From Azospirillum formosense (GTDB lineage: Bacteria; Pseudomonadota; Alphaproteobacteria; Azospirillales; Azospirillaceae), in the NCBI RefSeq assembly GCF_040500525.1, contig NZ_CP159403.1, positions 697,001 to 761,000 on the forward strand: a DNA stretch of 64,000 nucleotides, written 5' to 3'. Numbering within the stretch: position 1 is the first letter of the stretch; each line of letters opens with the position of its first letter. The position numbers and the translations under genes were made by a program. This document shows positions 1 through 8,069 of the stretch, one piece after another. Below the pieces are notes generated by a model that ran no database searches, was not told where the DNA came from, and worked only from the letters and a program-made list of their open reading frames with translations.

Positions 1-1424
1 GCCGGATCGGGCTTGAGCCAGGCGTCGAACTGGTCGAAGGAGGCCAGCGATCCCCGCAGCAGGCCGGGCAGGCTGCCCGCCGGAATCTGGAGGTCGGCAT
101 CCGGGGTAACCATGGTCTCCCGCCCATCGCCGCCGACGGTCTCCGCCCGCACCGTCGCGCGCGGGAAGGAACGGGCGAACAGGCTGACCAGCCGCGGATC
201 GGTCTCGATGGTCACCGGCCCGCCGCCCCAGGCGATGACGTCGCCGTAGCAGGAGGCGAACAGGATCTCGTCGCCCACCCCCTGCTCCCGCCAGATCAGC
301 AGACGGCGCCGGCGCAGCCCTTCGCCACGCCAGCGCGGCGCGTCGATCCGCCGGTCCGGCCGGGCCCGGCCGGCGGCGAAACGCTGCTCATGGCCCTCCC
401 AGCCGCGCTCCAGCTGGCCGTGCAGAAGGGCGATGATGGCGAGGTTGTCGCTGGCGGCGGCGAGCCCCGGGTCGTGGGCCAGCGCCTCCTCGTAGCAGGC
501 TTCCGCCTTCGTGTACTGTCCCTGCGCCTGCAACGCCTTGCCGAGGTTGTGGATGGCTTCCACGGCGTGGGGGTTCCGGCTCAGCGCGTTGCGGAAGCAC
601 CGCTCCGCCGGGGCGGGGCGTCCCAGCTTCAGCAGGACGATTCCCAGCTCGATCAGCGTCGTCAGGCGGTCGGGAGCGCGCTTCAACGCCTCGCGGTAGG
701 CGATCTCCGCGCTCTCGTAGGCGCCCTTGCGCTGCAGAACGGCCCCGAGATTGTGGTGGGCCTTCGGATCGTCCGGCCGCAGCCGCAGCGCGGCGCGGGC
801 CTCGGCCAGCGCCTCGTCCAGTCGACCGGCGGCGCTCAGCGCGTCGCTGAGGTTGGTGCGGGCCTCGGCCATCGCGGGGGCCAGAAGCGCGGCGCGGGCG
901 AAGGCGCGCAGGGCGTCGTCGCGGCGCTTCTGGGCGTGCAGCGCGTTGCCGAGGTTGAACCAGGCCTTGGCGTAACCCGGCTCAAGCTCGACCGCCGCGG
1001 TGAAGGCCAGCGCCGCCAGCCCCGGCAGCGCCTGCGCCTGGAAGGCGTTGCCCAGATTGTGGCGCGGCCGGGCCGACAGCGGATTCAGGGCGGCGGCCAT
1101 GCGGTGCTCCTGCGCCGCCTCGGCGTGACGATCCAGCGCGGCGAGCGCGCTCCCCAGATTGTCGTGGTAGTCGGCGACGCCGCCGGCCTGCCGGATGGCC
1201 TCCTCGATCAGGTCCACGGCCGGGCCGGGATGCCCTGCCTGGAGCGCCAGCACGCCCAGCAGGTGCAACGCGTCGGGGTGGCTCGGGTCGGCTGCCAGGA
1301 CGGCGCGGTAGTCGCGTTCCGCATCGGCCAGCCGGCCCGACCGATGATGATCGACGGCGCGGCCAAGCCGGGCGGCGAGATCGTCCGGTGACGCCGGCGA
1401 AGCCTGGTCGGGGGGCTGGTTCAT
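1..1424 (-). CDS. TPR-repeat protein, C-terminally truncated by the window edge
   Basis: The frame is open from an ATG at 1424 to the left edge, so at least 474 residues are present and the C terminus is missing. Residues from about 15 to 360 are a run of tetratricopeptide repeats with the usual spacing (Asn-Leu-Gly followed by Ala-x-x-x-Tyr/Phe positions). The last 110 residues leave the repeat pattern and resemble the region joining TPRs to a glycosyltransferase-like domain in bacterial TPR-transferase proteins (motif WRGEGL, then WREQGVGDEILFAS). That similarity suggests a role in glycan or surface-polymer modification, but the catalytic part lies outside the window. It is transcribed divergently from the TPR-methyltransferase at 1577. 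The complete gene could be an O-GlcNAc-transferase-like protein or a plain scaffold. Confidence 0.8.
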   Translation of the reverse strand, partial: MNQPPDQASPASPDDLAARLGRAVDHHRSGRLADAERDYRAVLAADPSHPDALHLLGVLALQAGHPGPAVDLIEEAIRQAGGVADYHDNLGSALAALDRHAEAAQEHRMAAALNPLSARPRHNLGNAFQAQALPGLAALAFTAAVELEPGYAKAWFNLGNALHAQKRRDDALRAFARAALLAPAMAEARTNLSDALSAAGRLDEALAEARAALRLRPDDPKAHHNLGAVLQRKGAYESAEIAYREALKRAPDRLTTLIELGIVLLKLGRPAPAERCFRNALSRNPHAVEAIHNLGKALQAQGQYTKAEACYEEALAHDPGLAAASDNLAIIALLHGQLERGWEGHEQRFAAGRARPDRRIDAPRWRGEGLRRRRLLIWREQGVGDEILFASCYGDVIAWGGGPVTIETDPRLVSLFARSFPRATVRAETVGGDGRETMVTPDADLQIPAGSLPGLLRGSLASFDQFDAWLKPDP

Positions 1425-1474
1425 GGGGTCCGCCTTTTCCGTCTGCCCGATCCGGCCCCGGGTCGCGGGGCCTT

Positions 1475-1502
1475 CCGCCGGTCTGTTGCCGCCGGTCTGT
1501 TG
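1475..1502. repeat. 14-bp tandem direct repeat inside an inverted repeat
   Basis: The unit ccgccggtctgttg occurs twice head to tail. It is flanked by ccttccg (1471-1477) and its complement cggaagg (1504-1510). It sits between the divergent starts of the two TPR genes, so it may be a binding site or a hairpin in the leader of the rightward gene. No function is proven. Confidence 0.5.
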
Positions 1503-1576
1503 CCGGAAGGGAGTGCCATGTTCCCCCGTTCCCGGTAAAGATGCTGTTAGCCCAAGCCCCCATCAGGAGCCGTTCC

Positions 1577-2866
1577 GTGTCCGAGCCGAGCGATCCGCCC
1601 CGTTCCCCGTCGCCGCGTACGGGTTTGCTCGCCCGTGGCGCGGGGAAGCTCGGCGGACTGGCCTCTCAGGCCATGCGCCTCTATGCGCAGGCCAACGCCC
1701 TGGCGGCGGACGGGCTGGCCGCGGAGGCGGAGGCCGCCTACCGTCGCACGCTCGGGCTGAACCCGCGCTTTGCGGAGGCGCACAACAACCTCGGCAACGT
1801 GCTGCGCGCCCTGGGGCGTGCCGAAGAGGCCGTGGCCGCCTACCGCGAGGCGCTGGCCTGCGGCCTCGACCACCCGCTGGTCCATTACAACCTCGCTTCG
1901 GCCCTCAAGGCGGCGGGCGACCCGGCGCCGGCGGAGCGGCATTTCCGCCGGGCGCTGGTCGAGGAACCGGCCTATGCCGAGGCGTTCAACAACCTCGCCA
2001 ACCTGCTGCGCGACGGCGACCGGCTGACCGACTCCGCCACCGCCTACCGCCGCGCCCTGGCGGTGCGACCCGATTGGGACGAGGCGCACGACAACCTGTC
2101 CGGCGCCCTCTACCTGCTTCACGAGGAGGGGCGGCACGAGGAGGCGGCGCGGTTCGCCCGGCTGTGGCTGCGCGACCATCCCGGCCATCCGGTGGCCCGC
2201 CACATCGGCGCCGCCGTCGCCGGTCTGGACGCCGGCGAGCGGGCGTCCGACGCCTATGTTCGGCAGGTGTTCGACCTGTTCGCCGGGGAGTTCGACGACA
2301 AGCTGCTCGGCGAGCTGGGCTACCGCGCCCCGTCGCTGCTCGCCGAGGCGCTGGCCGACGCCAGGATTGCGCCGGACGGAACTTTGGACGTGCTGGACGC
2401 CGGCTGCGGCACCGGCCTGTGTGGTCCCTTTCTGCGCGGCCCGGCGCGGCGCCTGGTCGGGGTGGACCTCTCTCCGGGCATGCTGGAGCGTGCCGCCGCC
2501 CGCGGCCTCTACGACGCGCTGGAGGAGGCGGAACTCGGCGCCTTCCTGGAGGCCCGCCCCGACGCGTTCGACCTGATCGCGGCCGCCGACGTGCTGTGCT
2601 ACTTCGGCGCGCTGGACGGGGTGCTGGCGCGGGCCGCCGTGGCGCTGCGTCCGGGCGGGCGGCTGGCCTTCACGGTGGAGCGGCTCGGGGAGGGCGGGGT
2701 GCCCTGGCGGGTCGGTCCGCACGGCCGTTACGCCCACACGGAGAGCCATGTTCGGGACAGGCTGGCCGCCGCCGGTCTGTCGGTCCTGCGCCTCGCCCCG
2801 GACACGCTGCGCCACGAGAGCGGCGAGCCGGTGGCCGGTCTGGTGGTGCTGGCGGCACGGCCCTGA
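1577..2866 (+). CDS. TPR-containing SAM-dependent methyltransferase
   Basis: The protein has 429 residues. An N-terminal block of about four TPRs (residues 30-190) is followed by a class I SAM-dependent methyltransferase domain with motif I LDAGCGTG near residue 274 and the acidic end of strand 2 (GVDLSPGMLERA). The architecture matches predicted TPR-methyltransferases (COG4976-like), whose acceptors are mostly unknown. I chose the GTG at 1577 because caggagc lies 7 nt upstream; an in-frame ATG at 1541 would add 12 residues but lacks a good ribosome site. A paralogue of the same design lies at 56236-57621. It has no signal peptide and is probably cytoplasmic. Confidence 0.82.
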   Translation: MSEPSDPPRSPSPRTGLLARGAGKLGGLASQAMRLYAQANALAADGLAAEAEAAYRRTLGLNPRFAEAHNNLGNVLRALGRAEEAVAAYREALACGLDHPLVHYNLASALKAAGDPAPAERHFRRALVEEPAYAEAFNNLANLLRDGDRLTDSATAYRRALAVRPDWDEAHDNLSGALYLLHEEGRHEEAARFARLWLRDHPGHPVARHIGAAVAGLDAGERASDAYVRQVFDLFAGEFDDKLLGELGYRAPSLLAEALADARIAPDGTLDVLDAGCGTGLCGPFLRGPARRLVGVDLSPGMLERAAARGLYDALEEAELGAFLEARPDAFDLIAAADVLCYFGALDGVLARAAVALRPGGRLAFTVERLGEGGVPWRVGPHGRYAHTESHVRDRLAAAGLSVLRLAPDTLRHESGEPVAGLVVLAARP

Positions 2867-2884
2867 CCGGGCCGCAAGCCGGCA

Positions 2885-4267
2885 TCAGTCGAGCATCGGC
2901 AGGCCGGTCTCGATCCGCACCAGGGCGGCGAGCAGCGGGGCGCCGATGTCGCGGCGGACGAAGTTGCTCGCCCGGTCCGCGGCGTTGAGCGATCCCTGGA
3001 AGCTCTTGCGCCAGCGGTCGTCGCCGTACATCACCTTCTCCGCCTTGGCCTTCTGGGCGAGCAGGCCGGGGCGGCGGCCGGCGGAATCGTCCACCAGACG
3101 GGTCAGCCGCTTCATCAGTTCGTTGGCGCTGGTCGGGTCGCCTCGCTTCAGGGCCGCCTCGATCAGCTCGGCCAGGGCCTCGCCCCGGATGTCGAGGTCC
3201 TGCACCTGCTCGGCGTAGGACAGCGCCACCGAGGCGTCGGAGCGCCGCGCGATGCGGCCCAGCACCGCCGGGATCGTCCAGGGATTCTCGTCCTGCACGG
3301 TGCGCAGCAGGCCCAGCGCCAGATTGGTGTCGCCCAGCTCCGCCGCGGCGACGGCCAGCTCCGGCGGGCAGCAGTCGGTCTTGGTCTCGCGGAACTTGGA
3401 GAACTGCGTCTCCACCGTGTTGAGGAACAGGGTGCGGGCGGCCCCCTCCTTGCCGGCGCGCAGCAGCGTCTGGGCGACCAGACCCAGCTCCCAGCTGCAG
3501 TTGCGGGCGGTGGCGTAGGCCTTGGCCTCCTCGGCGAGCTGGCCGGCCAGCGCCATGTCGCCGCGCCACGCCGCCGCCTTGGCGATGTCGGCGAGGTTGT
3601 AGATGCGGGTCGAGCATTCCGGGATCTGCCGGGTGATGTCGAGCGCGAGCTGGTTCTGTCCCATCAGGGCGAGCGCGCGGGCGACGAACAGGTCCTGGCC
3701 GGCCCCGTCGGACGCCGCCCCGCGGCGCACCGCGCTGACGAAGGGGGCGATGATCTCCTTGGCCCGCGCGGTGTCGCCGATGGTGTTGTAGGCGACGGCC
3801 AGCGACAGCCAGTCCCAGCGGGCGGCGGTGATCGGCGTCTCCACCGGGGGCAGCATCTCCGCCACCCGGTGCAGGAAGCACAGCGAGGTCATCGGCTCGT
3901 TGCACACCAGCGAGCGGATGCGCGAGCGGAATTCGAAGAAGTCGAAGTCGCCGACGAACTGGTTGGTGACGAGCTGAACCGCCAGCGCGCTGTCCGGATA
4001 CTTGACGACGATCTCGTTGAGCAGGCGGTCCGCCTCCTTCAGGAAGCGGCTCTCCTCGGCGATGTCATAGGTGTTGTCCGCCTGCCGGATCATCTGCATC
4101 GCCTGGACGAACAGGCGGTTGGCCGGCCCCTGGTCGGGCTGCGGCTGCTGCGCCGCCGCCGGGGTGCCGGCGCCCCCCGCCGCCACGGTGAACGCCGCCA
4201 GCGCCACGAGCAGGCTCATGGCGGCGGAGGCGGCAAGACGGCGGGCGAGGGCGGGCAGGATGGCCAT
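2885..4267 (-). CDS. secreted helical-repeat protein of unknown function
   Basis: The protein has 460 residues. It begins with two arginines, a hydrophobic stretch and an Ala-rich cleavage region ending near PAAAQQ (about residue 40), so export to the periplasm is likely. The rest is alpha-helical with TPR/Sel1-like repeats (Ala and Leu at regular positions, pairs such as ALALMGQNQLALDI and AALKRGD). I see no catalytic motif and do not recognise the family. It starts 23 nt after the BON lipoprotein gene on the same strand, with the amidase upstream, so an envelope role is plausible. It could be a scaffold or adaptor for peptidoglycan enzymes. Confidence 0.75.
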   Translation of the reverse strand: MAILPALARRLAASAAMSLLVALAAFTVAAGGAGTPAAAQQPQPDQGPANRLFVQAMQMIRQADNTYDIAEESRFLKEADRLLNEIVVKYPDSALAVQLVTNQFVGDFDFFEFRSRIRSLVCNEPMTSLCFLHRVAEMLPPVETPITAARWDWLSLAVAYNTIGDTARAKEIIAPFVSAVRRGAASDGAGQDLFVARALALMGQNQLALDITRQIPECSTRIYNLADIAKAAAWRGDMALAGQLAEEAKAYATARNCSWELGLVAQTLLRAGKEGAARTLFLNTVETQFSKFRETKTDCCPPELAVAAAELGDTNLALGLLRTVQDENPWTIPAVLGRIARRSDASVALSYAEQVQDLDIRGEALAELIEAALKRGDPTSANELMKRLTRLVDDSAGRRPGLLAQKAKAEKVMYGDDRWRKSFQGSLNAADRASNFVRRDIGAPLLAALVRIETGLPMLD

Positions 4268-4290
4268 GGCGGTGCGGAGACCCTGGTGCG

Positions 4291-4875
4291 CTAGAGGACG
4301 CGGGCGTAGTTGACGACACGCTGGACGTTCGGCAGCGTGCGGGCGTGCTCGATCACGCGGTCGAGCTCGCCCTGGTGGGTGGCCAGACCCATGAGATAGA
4401 CGACGCCGTTGACGGTATCGATGCTGAAATTCTGGCTATGAATTTGCGAATCGAAGGTGAGCTTCGTGCGCAGCTGGGTGGTGATCCAGGTGTCGCGGGC
4501 GCTGTCCATGATGCCCGAGTCGGTGTCCACCTGGATCTCGTTGATGACTTCCTTGACGCCCTCCACCTGCCAGCACAGGCGCACGGCGTCGAGGCGCATC
4601 TGGGCGTCGGTGGCGCGGCCGGTCAGCAGCACGCGCCCCTGGTCGACCGTCAGCCCGATGCGGCTGTGCATCTCAAGCGAGTGCTGGAACCACAGATGGT
4701 TGATGCGGGCCTTGATCTCGGTGTCCGAGGCGAAGCCGGACAGCCCGCGGTGCTCGCTGGCCGCGACGACGGCGGTGCCACCGGCGGCGCCCAGCACGAC
4801 GGGCGCGCAGCCAGACGCAAGGCCCGCCACAGCGGCCATCCCGACCAGCGCCCAAAGGCGGCCAAACCCCGACAC
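4291..4875 (-). CDS. BON-domain outer-membrane lipoprotein, DolP/YraP-like
   Basis: The protein has 194 residues from a GTG at 4875, preceded by GGAGG with a 6-nt gap; ATGs at 4929 and 4977 lack a ribosome site and would bury the signal. The N terminus is a short Arg-containing segment, a hydrophobic helix and a lipobox-like end ALASGC, so it is probably lipidated. Two BON domains follow (about 50-115 and 125-190), the second containing VNGVVYLMGLA, the typical BON beta-turn. DolP-like proteins bind anionic phospholipid and maintain outer-membrane integrity, and in enterics affect amidase activation. Here an amidase gene lies directly upstream on the same strand, which agrees with that role. 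Confidence 0.85.
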   Translation of the reverse strand: MSGFGRLWALVGMAAVAGLASGCAPVVLGAAGGTAVVAASEHRGLSGFASDTEIKARINHLWFQHSLEMHSRIGLTVDQGRVLLTGRATDAQMRLDAVRLCWQVEGVKEVINEIQVDTDSGIMDSARDTWITTQLRTKLTFDSQIHSQNFSIDTVNGVVYLMGLATHQGELDRVIEHARTLPNVQRVVNYARVL

Positions 4876-5040
4876 GCTCTGCCTCCGATCCCCGGCCCGC
4901 CGCAAGAACGGGCGGGCGGAAAAAGTCATGCCGCAGGTGCGTTGGCAATGGGGAATCTTGGGGATGTCAGGCTTCATCGTGGATTTGTCCCGGGGTGATG
5001 CACGAATGTTTCACTCGCTGCGAGCGCGAAGGAGTCCGGG

Positions 5041-5838
5041 CTAGGCGAAGGGCGCGCGCGTCACCAGCCCGGCGATTTCGCGCGCGAGAACGCGGGCGAT
5101 CCTTTGCCGCGCCTTGGGGTCGCGCAGGATCGCCTCATCCTTCGGATTCGACAGGAAGCCGGTTTCCAGAAGGACGGACGGAACGTCCGGCGCCTTGAGC
5201 ACCGCGAAGTTGGCCGAACGCATCGGGTTGTCCAGCAGCAGCATGTCCTTCCCCGCCCCCTTCACGATCGCGTGCCGGGCCACCAGCGCCGCGTGCTTGG
5301 TGTGGCGCGCCGTCAGGTCCAGCAGGATCTCCTTCACGGCCTTCTTGGCGTCCTTGACGTCGACGCCGCCCAGCCGGTCCACCGCGTTCTCCTTGTGCGC
5401 CAGCGCCGCCGCGAAGGAGTCGGAGCTCTTCTCGGACAGGGTGTAGGCGGAGAGGCCCCGCGCCTCGCGGTTGGGCGCGCTGTCGGCGTGGATGGACACG
5501 AACAGGTCGGCGCGCGCCGCGCGCGCCGCCTCCACCCGCTCGCCCAGCGCCAGGAAACGGTCGCCGTCGCGGGTCAGCGTCACCCCCAGCCTGTGCTGCC
5601 GCGACAGGAGGCGCCCGACCTCCTGCGCGATGTGCAGGGTGACGTCCTTTTCCCGGGTGCCGCGGGAGCCGATGGCCCCCGGGTCAATGCCGCCGTGGCC
5701 GGGATCGAGCACCACCATGCGCGGGCGCGCCGCCGGGCGGGCCTTGGTCTGGGCGCCCGCGGCGTGCGGGAGCAGCAAGGCGCCGGCCCCGGCGAGGGGG
5801 ACGGTCAGCGCCAGCTGGAGAAGACGTCTGCGTTCCAT
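5041..5838 (-). CDS. N-acetylmuramoyl-L-alanine amidase (Amidase_3), probably Tat-exported
   Basis: The enzyme has 265 residues and cleaves the amide bond between N-acetylmuramic acid and the stem peptide. The start at 5838 has aggggcga just upstream. The N terminus MERRRLLQLAL followed by a hydrophobic, Ala-rich stretch looks like a Tat signal, as in AmiA/AmiC. Zinc-site and catalytic positions are visible: His48 (DPGHGG), Glu63 (TREKD), His117 (SIHAD) and the Glu of VLLETGFLSN near the C terminus. There is no AMIN domain, so it is a short amidase whose localisation would need other factors. It is first in a leftward group with the BON lipoprotein and a secreted protein. Confidence 0.92.
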   Translation of the reverse strand: MERRRLLQLALTVPLAGAGALLLPHAAGAQTKARPAARPRMVVLDPGHGGIDPGAIGSRGTREKDVTLHIAQEVGRLLSRQHRLGVTLTRDGDRFLALGERVEAARAARADLFVSIHADSAPNREARGLSAYTLSEKSSDSFAAALAHKENAVDRLGGVDVKDAKKAVKEILLDLTARHTKHAALVARHAIVKGAGKDMLLLDNPMRSANFAVLKAPDVPSVLLETGFLSNPKDEAILRDPKARQRIARVLAREIAGLVTRAPFA

Positions 5839-6075
5839 TCGCCCCTGATTCCGCAAGGAGTTGGGGCCGCCGAAACCAAAAGTCCTGAGCGCGATCGGAA
5901 AGGCGGCGTCCGGCCCGGAGAGGCCTGAGGTTGAGCCCAAGGTGTGAGCGTTAACCAATGGGGACGCGCAAAAGGGTTGTCAAGGTCGGCCGGGTTAGCT
6001 CCGCCAATTGTCGCGGCCACGCCGTCATGGAGGCCGTCGCCACCCTATGAAGATTCGACTCTTCCCAAGAATTCC

Positions 6076-6104
6076 TTGATGATGATGGCCGAAAGCGCTA
6101 AAAT
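6076..6104 (+). promoter_or_regulatory. sigma-70-type promoter for the 55-aa ORF
   Basis: TTGATG and TAAAAT are separated by 17 nt in an AT-richer stretch. A start about 7 nt downstream would give a leader of roughly 20 nt before the ATG at 6131. Confidence 0.6.
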
Positions 6105-6130
6105 TTTAGAAATAAGCTCGGGAGGTGGCG

Positions 6131-6298
6131 ATGTTGAGGAAAGCCTTGTTCAACATCATCCGGCAGGAGCAGCGCGAGGTCGAAGACGAGCTTGAGAAGG
6201 AGGAGCGCCGCACGGCTCCCGACGTCGGCCGGGTGGTTGCGCTGCAGCGCGAGGTCACCGACCTTCGACGCGAACTTGAGCATTACCGCGACGTTTGA
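6131..6298 (+). CDS. 55-aa coiled-coil protein, unknown
   Basis: This short gene has all the parts of a real one: a promoter at 6076-6104, gggaggtgg just before the ATG, a 55-codon frame and a terminator 30 nt after the stop. The protein starts MLRKALFNIIRQEQREVEDE and is charged and helical; the second half (VVALQREVTDLRRELEHY) has leucine and valine at heptad spacing, so a short coiled coil is likely. There is no signal peptide; the N-terminal LRKALFNIIR could be an amphipathic membrane-binding helix. I do not recognise a family. It is divergent from the amidase gene and 430 nt before cassette 1. Confidence 0.7.
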   Translation: MLRKALFNIIRQEQREVEDELEKEERRTAPDVGRVVALQREVTDLRRELEHYRDV

Positions 6299-6727
6299 TT
6301 GAGCGAATACGAACGGTTCCGTCCACGAACCCCTTCCCCGCAATGGCGGGGAAGGGGTTTTCTGTATTCGCGCGCGTGTTCCGGCGCCTGTGGCGGCGTC
6401 CCATTGGAATGCTGCACTGCAACATAATTTTGCTTATTTCATGAGCAGTGTGGAAGGCGCGTTCTGGGCTTTGAGCATAAATTAATCATCGCTCCGCTCG
6501 AAATCGTGGAACCCATCGATCCAAAGAAATGGAGAGTTCAGGGGCGGTGGGCAGACTTTGGGATTAGCCTTTTTGTCACAAGGGCAATTTATCCCATCCG
6601 TCCAAGCACATGAACGGGCCGAAGCGGTGGGCTGCGGGATTGGGCGGGACCGGTGACGCACCGCTGGCACGCCGGTTGCGGAGGGTCGGTCCGAACGCTC
6701 CCTGCTCCCTGGATGGAGGGCTGCCCG
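6299..6727. other. intergenic region before cassette 1
   Basis: The first 65 nt hold the terminator of the 55-aa gene. The rest includes an AT-rich stretch around 6415-6490, which probably contains the cassette 1 promoter, but no -35/-10 pair stands out. No credible ORF or RNA gene is visible. Confidence 0.5.
6328..6362 (+). terminator. Rho-independent terminator
   Basis: A perfect 14-bp stem (aaccccttccccgc, loop aatg, complement) is followed by ttttct. It ends the transcript of the 55-aa gene. Confidence 0.85.
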
Positions 6728-7471
6728 ATGTCGGACGCTGTTTCGGACGCCATGGCCGATGACGCCCAGAACGTCCCCGTTCATTCCCTCGTGCCCACCG
6801 TGCGCCGCCGCCGCACCGGCCAGTTGACCGCCGGCCTGTCGCTGGTGTCGCAACGCTACCTGCTGCTTCTGCGCTTCGCGGTCGTCAACGCCGCCGGTTT
6901 CACCCTTCTCGCCGCCGCCTGGGCGGAAGGGCTGATCGATCCCATCATCGCCACCGACAGCACGCATCTGTGCCTGCTGATCTTCCTGGTCTTCGTGGCC
7001 GGGCTGGGGCTGTCGGCCCAACGCATCCTGCGCACCAGCCGCGAACTGAACCGCGCCAAGGAGTTCGACCCTTCCGTTCCGTCGCGCGCCGCGCGCTACC
7101 TCGCGGAGGTCCGGGGGCGGGATTCCGGGGCACGGTCGATCGCCGCCTCGTCCCTGAAATTCAAGCTGTCGGCACGCATCGGCACGGTGCGGCAGGTCTC
7201 GTCGACCCTGGTGATCCTCGGCCTGATCGGCACGGTCATCGGCTTCATCATGGCCCTGTCGGGGGTGGACCCGGAGAAGGCCGGCGACGTCGCCGCCATC
7301 GGCCCGATGGTGTCGAAGCTGATCGAGGGCATGGCCGTCGCGCTCTACACCACGCTGGTCGGCGGCGTTCTGAACATCTGGCTGAACATCAACATCGGCC
7401 TGCTGTCCGGCGCCACGGTGAACCTGATCACCGAGATCGTCGCCGTGGGAGAGCGCCATGCAGGCCCTTGA
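6728..7471 (+). CDS. cassette 1, gene A: MotA/TolQ/ExbB-type proton channel protein
   Basis: The protein has 247 residues; the ATG at 6728 has GGAGGG 8 nt upstream. Three to four hydrophobic helices are visible (about 45-65, 80-98, 160-180 and 200-222). Residues 164-173, LGLIGTVIGF, match the second-helix signature of TolQ/ExbB (LGLxGTVxG), and residues 200-222 correspond to the last channel helix. An Arg-rich cytoplasmic N terminus and a central cytoplasmic segment fit the topology of the family, whose pentamers form the proton path of Exb, Tol and Mot motors. It overlaps gene B by 14 nt. The paralogue is at 30716-31369. No TonB, TolA, TolB or Pal gene lies nearby, so the usual names should not be applied. 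Confidence 0.85.
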   Translation: MSDAVSDAMADDAQNVPVHSLVPTVRRRRTGQLTAGLSLVSQRYLLLLRFAVVNAAGFTLLAAAWAEGLIDPIIATDSTHLCLLIFLVFVAGLGLSAQRILRTSRELNRAKEFDPSVPSRAARYLAEVRGRDSGARSIAASSLKFKLSARIGTVRQVSSTLVILGLIGTVIGFIMALSGVDPEKAGDVAAIGPMVSKLIEGMAVALYTTLVGGVLNIWLNINIGLLSGATVNLITEIVAVGERHAGP

Positions 7472-8069
7472 CCAGTTTGAGGAGGACGACGCCGGCACCG
7501 TCTTTCGCGACGTCATCACGCTGGCGCTCTGCGGCTTCGTGGCGGTGGTCATCCTGCTTCTTCCCCACATCCGGCCGGAGGCCAAGCAGGCCGACACGGC
7601 GGGCGTCGCCGCGCCCGGCAACGTCATGATCGAGGCCCGCTGGCCCGACGATCTGGACGCCGACGTGGACCTGTGGGTGGAGGCGCCGGGCGACGTGCCG
7701 GTCGGCTACTCCAACAAGTCCGGCGTGATCTTCAATCTGCTGCGCGACGATCTCGGCCGCAACGCCGACCCGACGAAGCTGAACTACGAGGCCAGCTACA
7801 GCCGCGGCATCCCGCCCGGCGAGTATGCGGTGAACCTGCATCTCTACCGGAACAAGGCGATGGTCTTCCCGGTGCCGGTCACCGTGGTGGTCAGCGCCAA
7901 GCGGCCGGACGGCGACAACGCGCGCCAACTCCTCGCCACCACCGTCCAGCTCGACCGGGAGGGGCAGGAGCTGACCGTGTTCCGCTTCAAGCTGACGGAG
8001 TCCGGAGAGCTGGTCGGCGACAGCGTGCACAGCCTCTACAAGCCCCTGCGCAGCGGGAGGAAATCATGA
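7458..8069 (+). CDS. cassette 1, gene B: ExbD-position protein with YfaP-like periplasmic domain
   Basis: The protein has 203 residues. A short cytoplasmic start is followed by one transmembrane helix (about 17-39) that begins VFRDVITLALCGF. Asp18 sits where ExbD, TolR and MotB carry the aspartate that works with the channel protein. Instead of an ExbD/TolR domain, the periplasmic part has IEARW, DVDLWVEAPGDVPVGYSNKSG and SRGIPPGEYAVNLH, a pattern similar to YfaP/DUF2135-type beta-sandwich proteins (the DxDLWV strand and the PPGEY turn). The role is inferred: the plug and force-output subunit of a proton-driven complex with gene A. The ATG lies inside gene A and the stop overlaps the gene C start (ATGA), so translation is probably coupled. 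Confidence 0.8.
   Translation: MQALDQFEEDDAGTVFRDVITLALCGFVAVVILLLPHIRPEAKQADTAGVAAPGNVMIEARWPDDLDADVDLWVEAPGDVPVGYSNKSGVIFNLLRDDLGRNADPTKLNYEASYSRGIPPGEYAVNLHLYRNKAMVFPVPVTVVVSAKRPDGDNARQLLATTVQLDREGQELTVFRFKLTESGELVGDSVHSLYKPLRSGRKS

Noticed and set aside
390..1391. Plus-strand frame of 333 codons
   Set aside because: Antisense to the truncated TPR protein, whose repeats are unmistakable.
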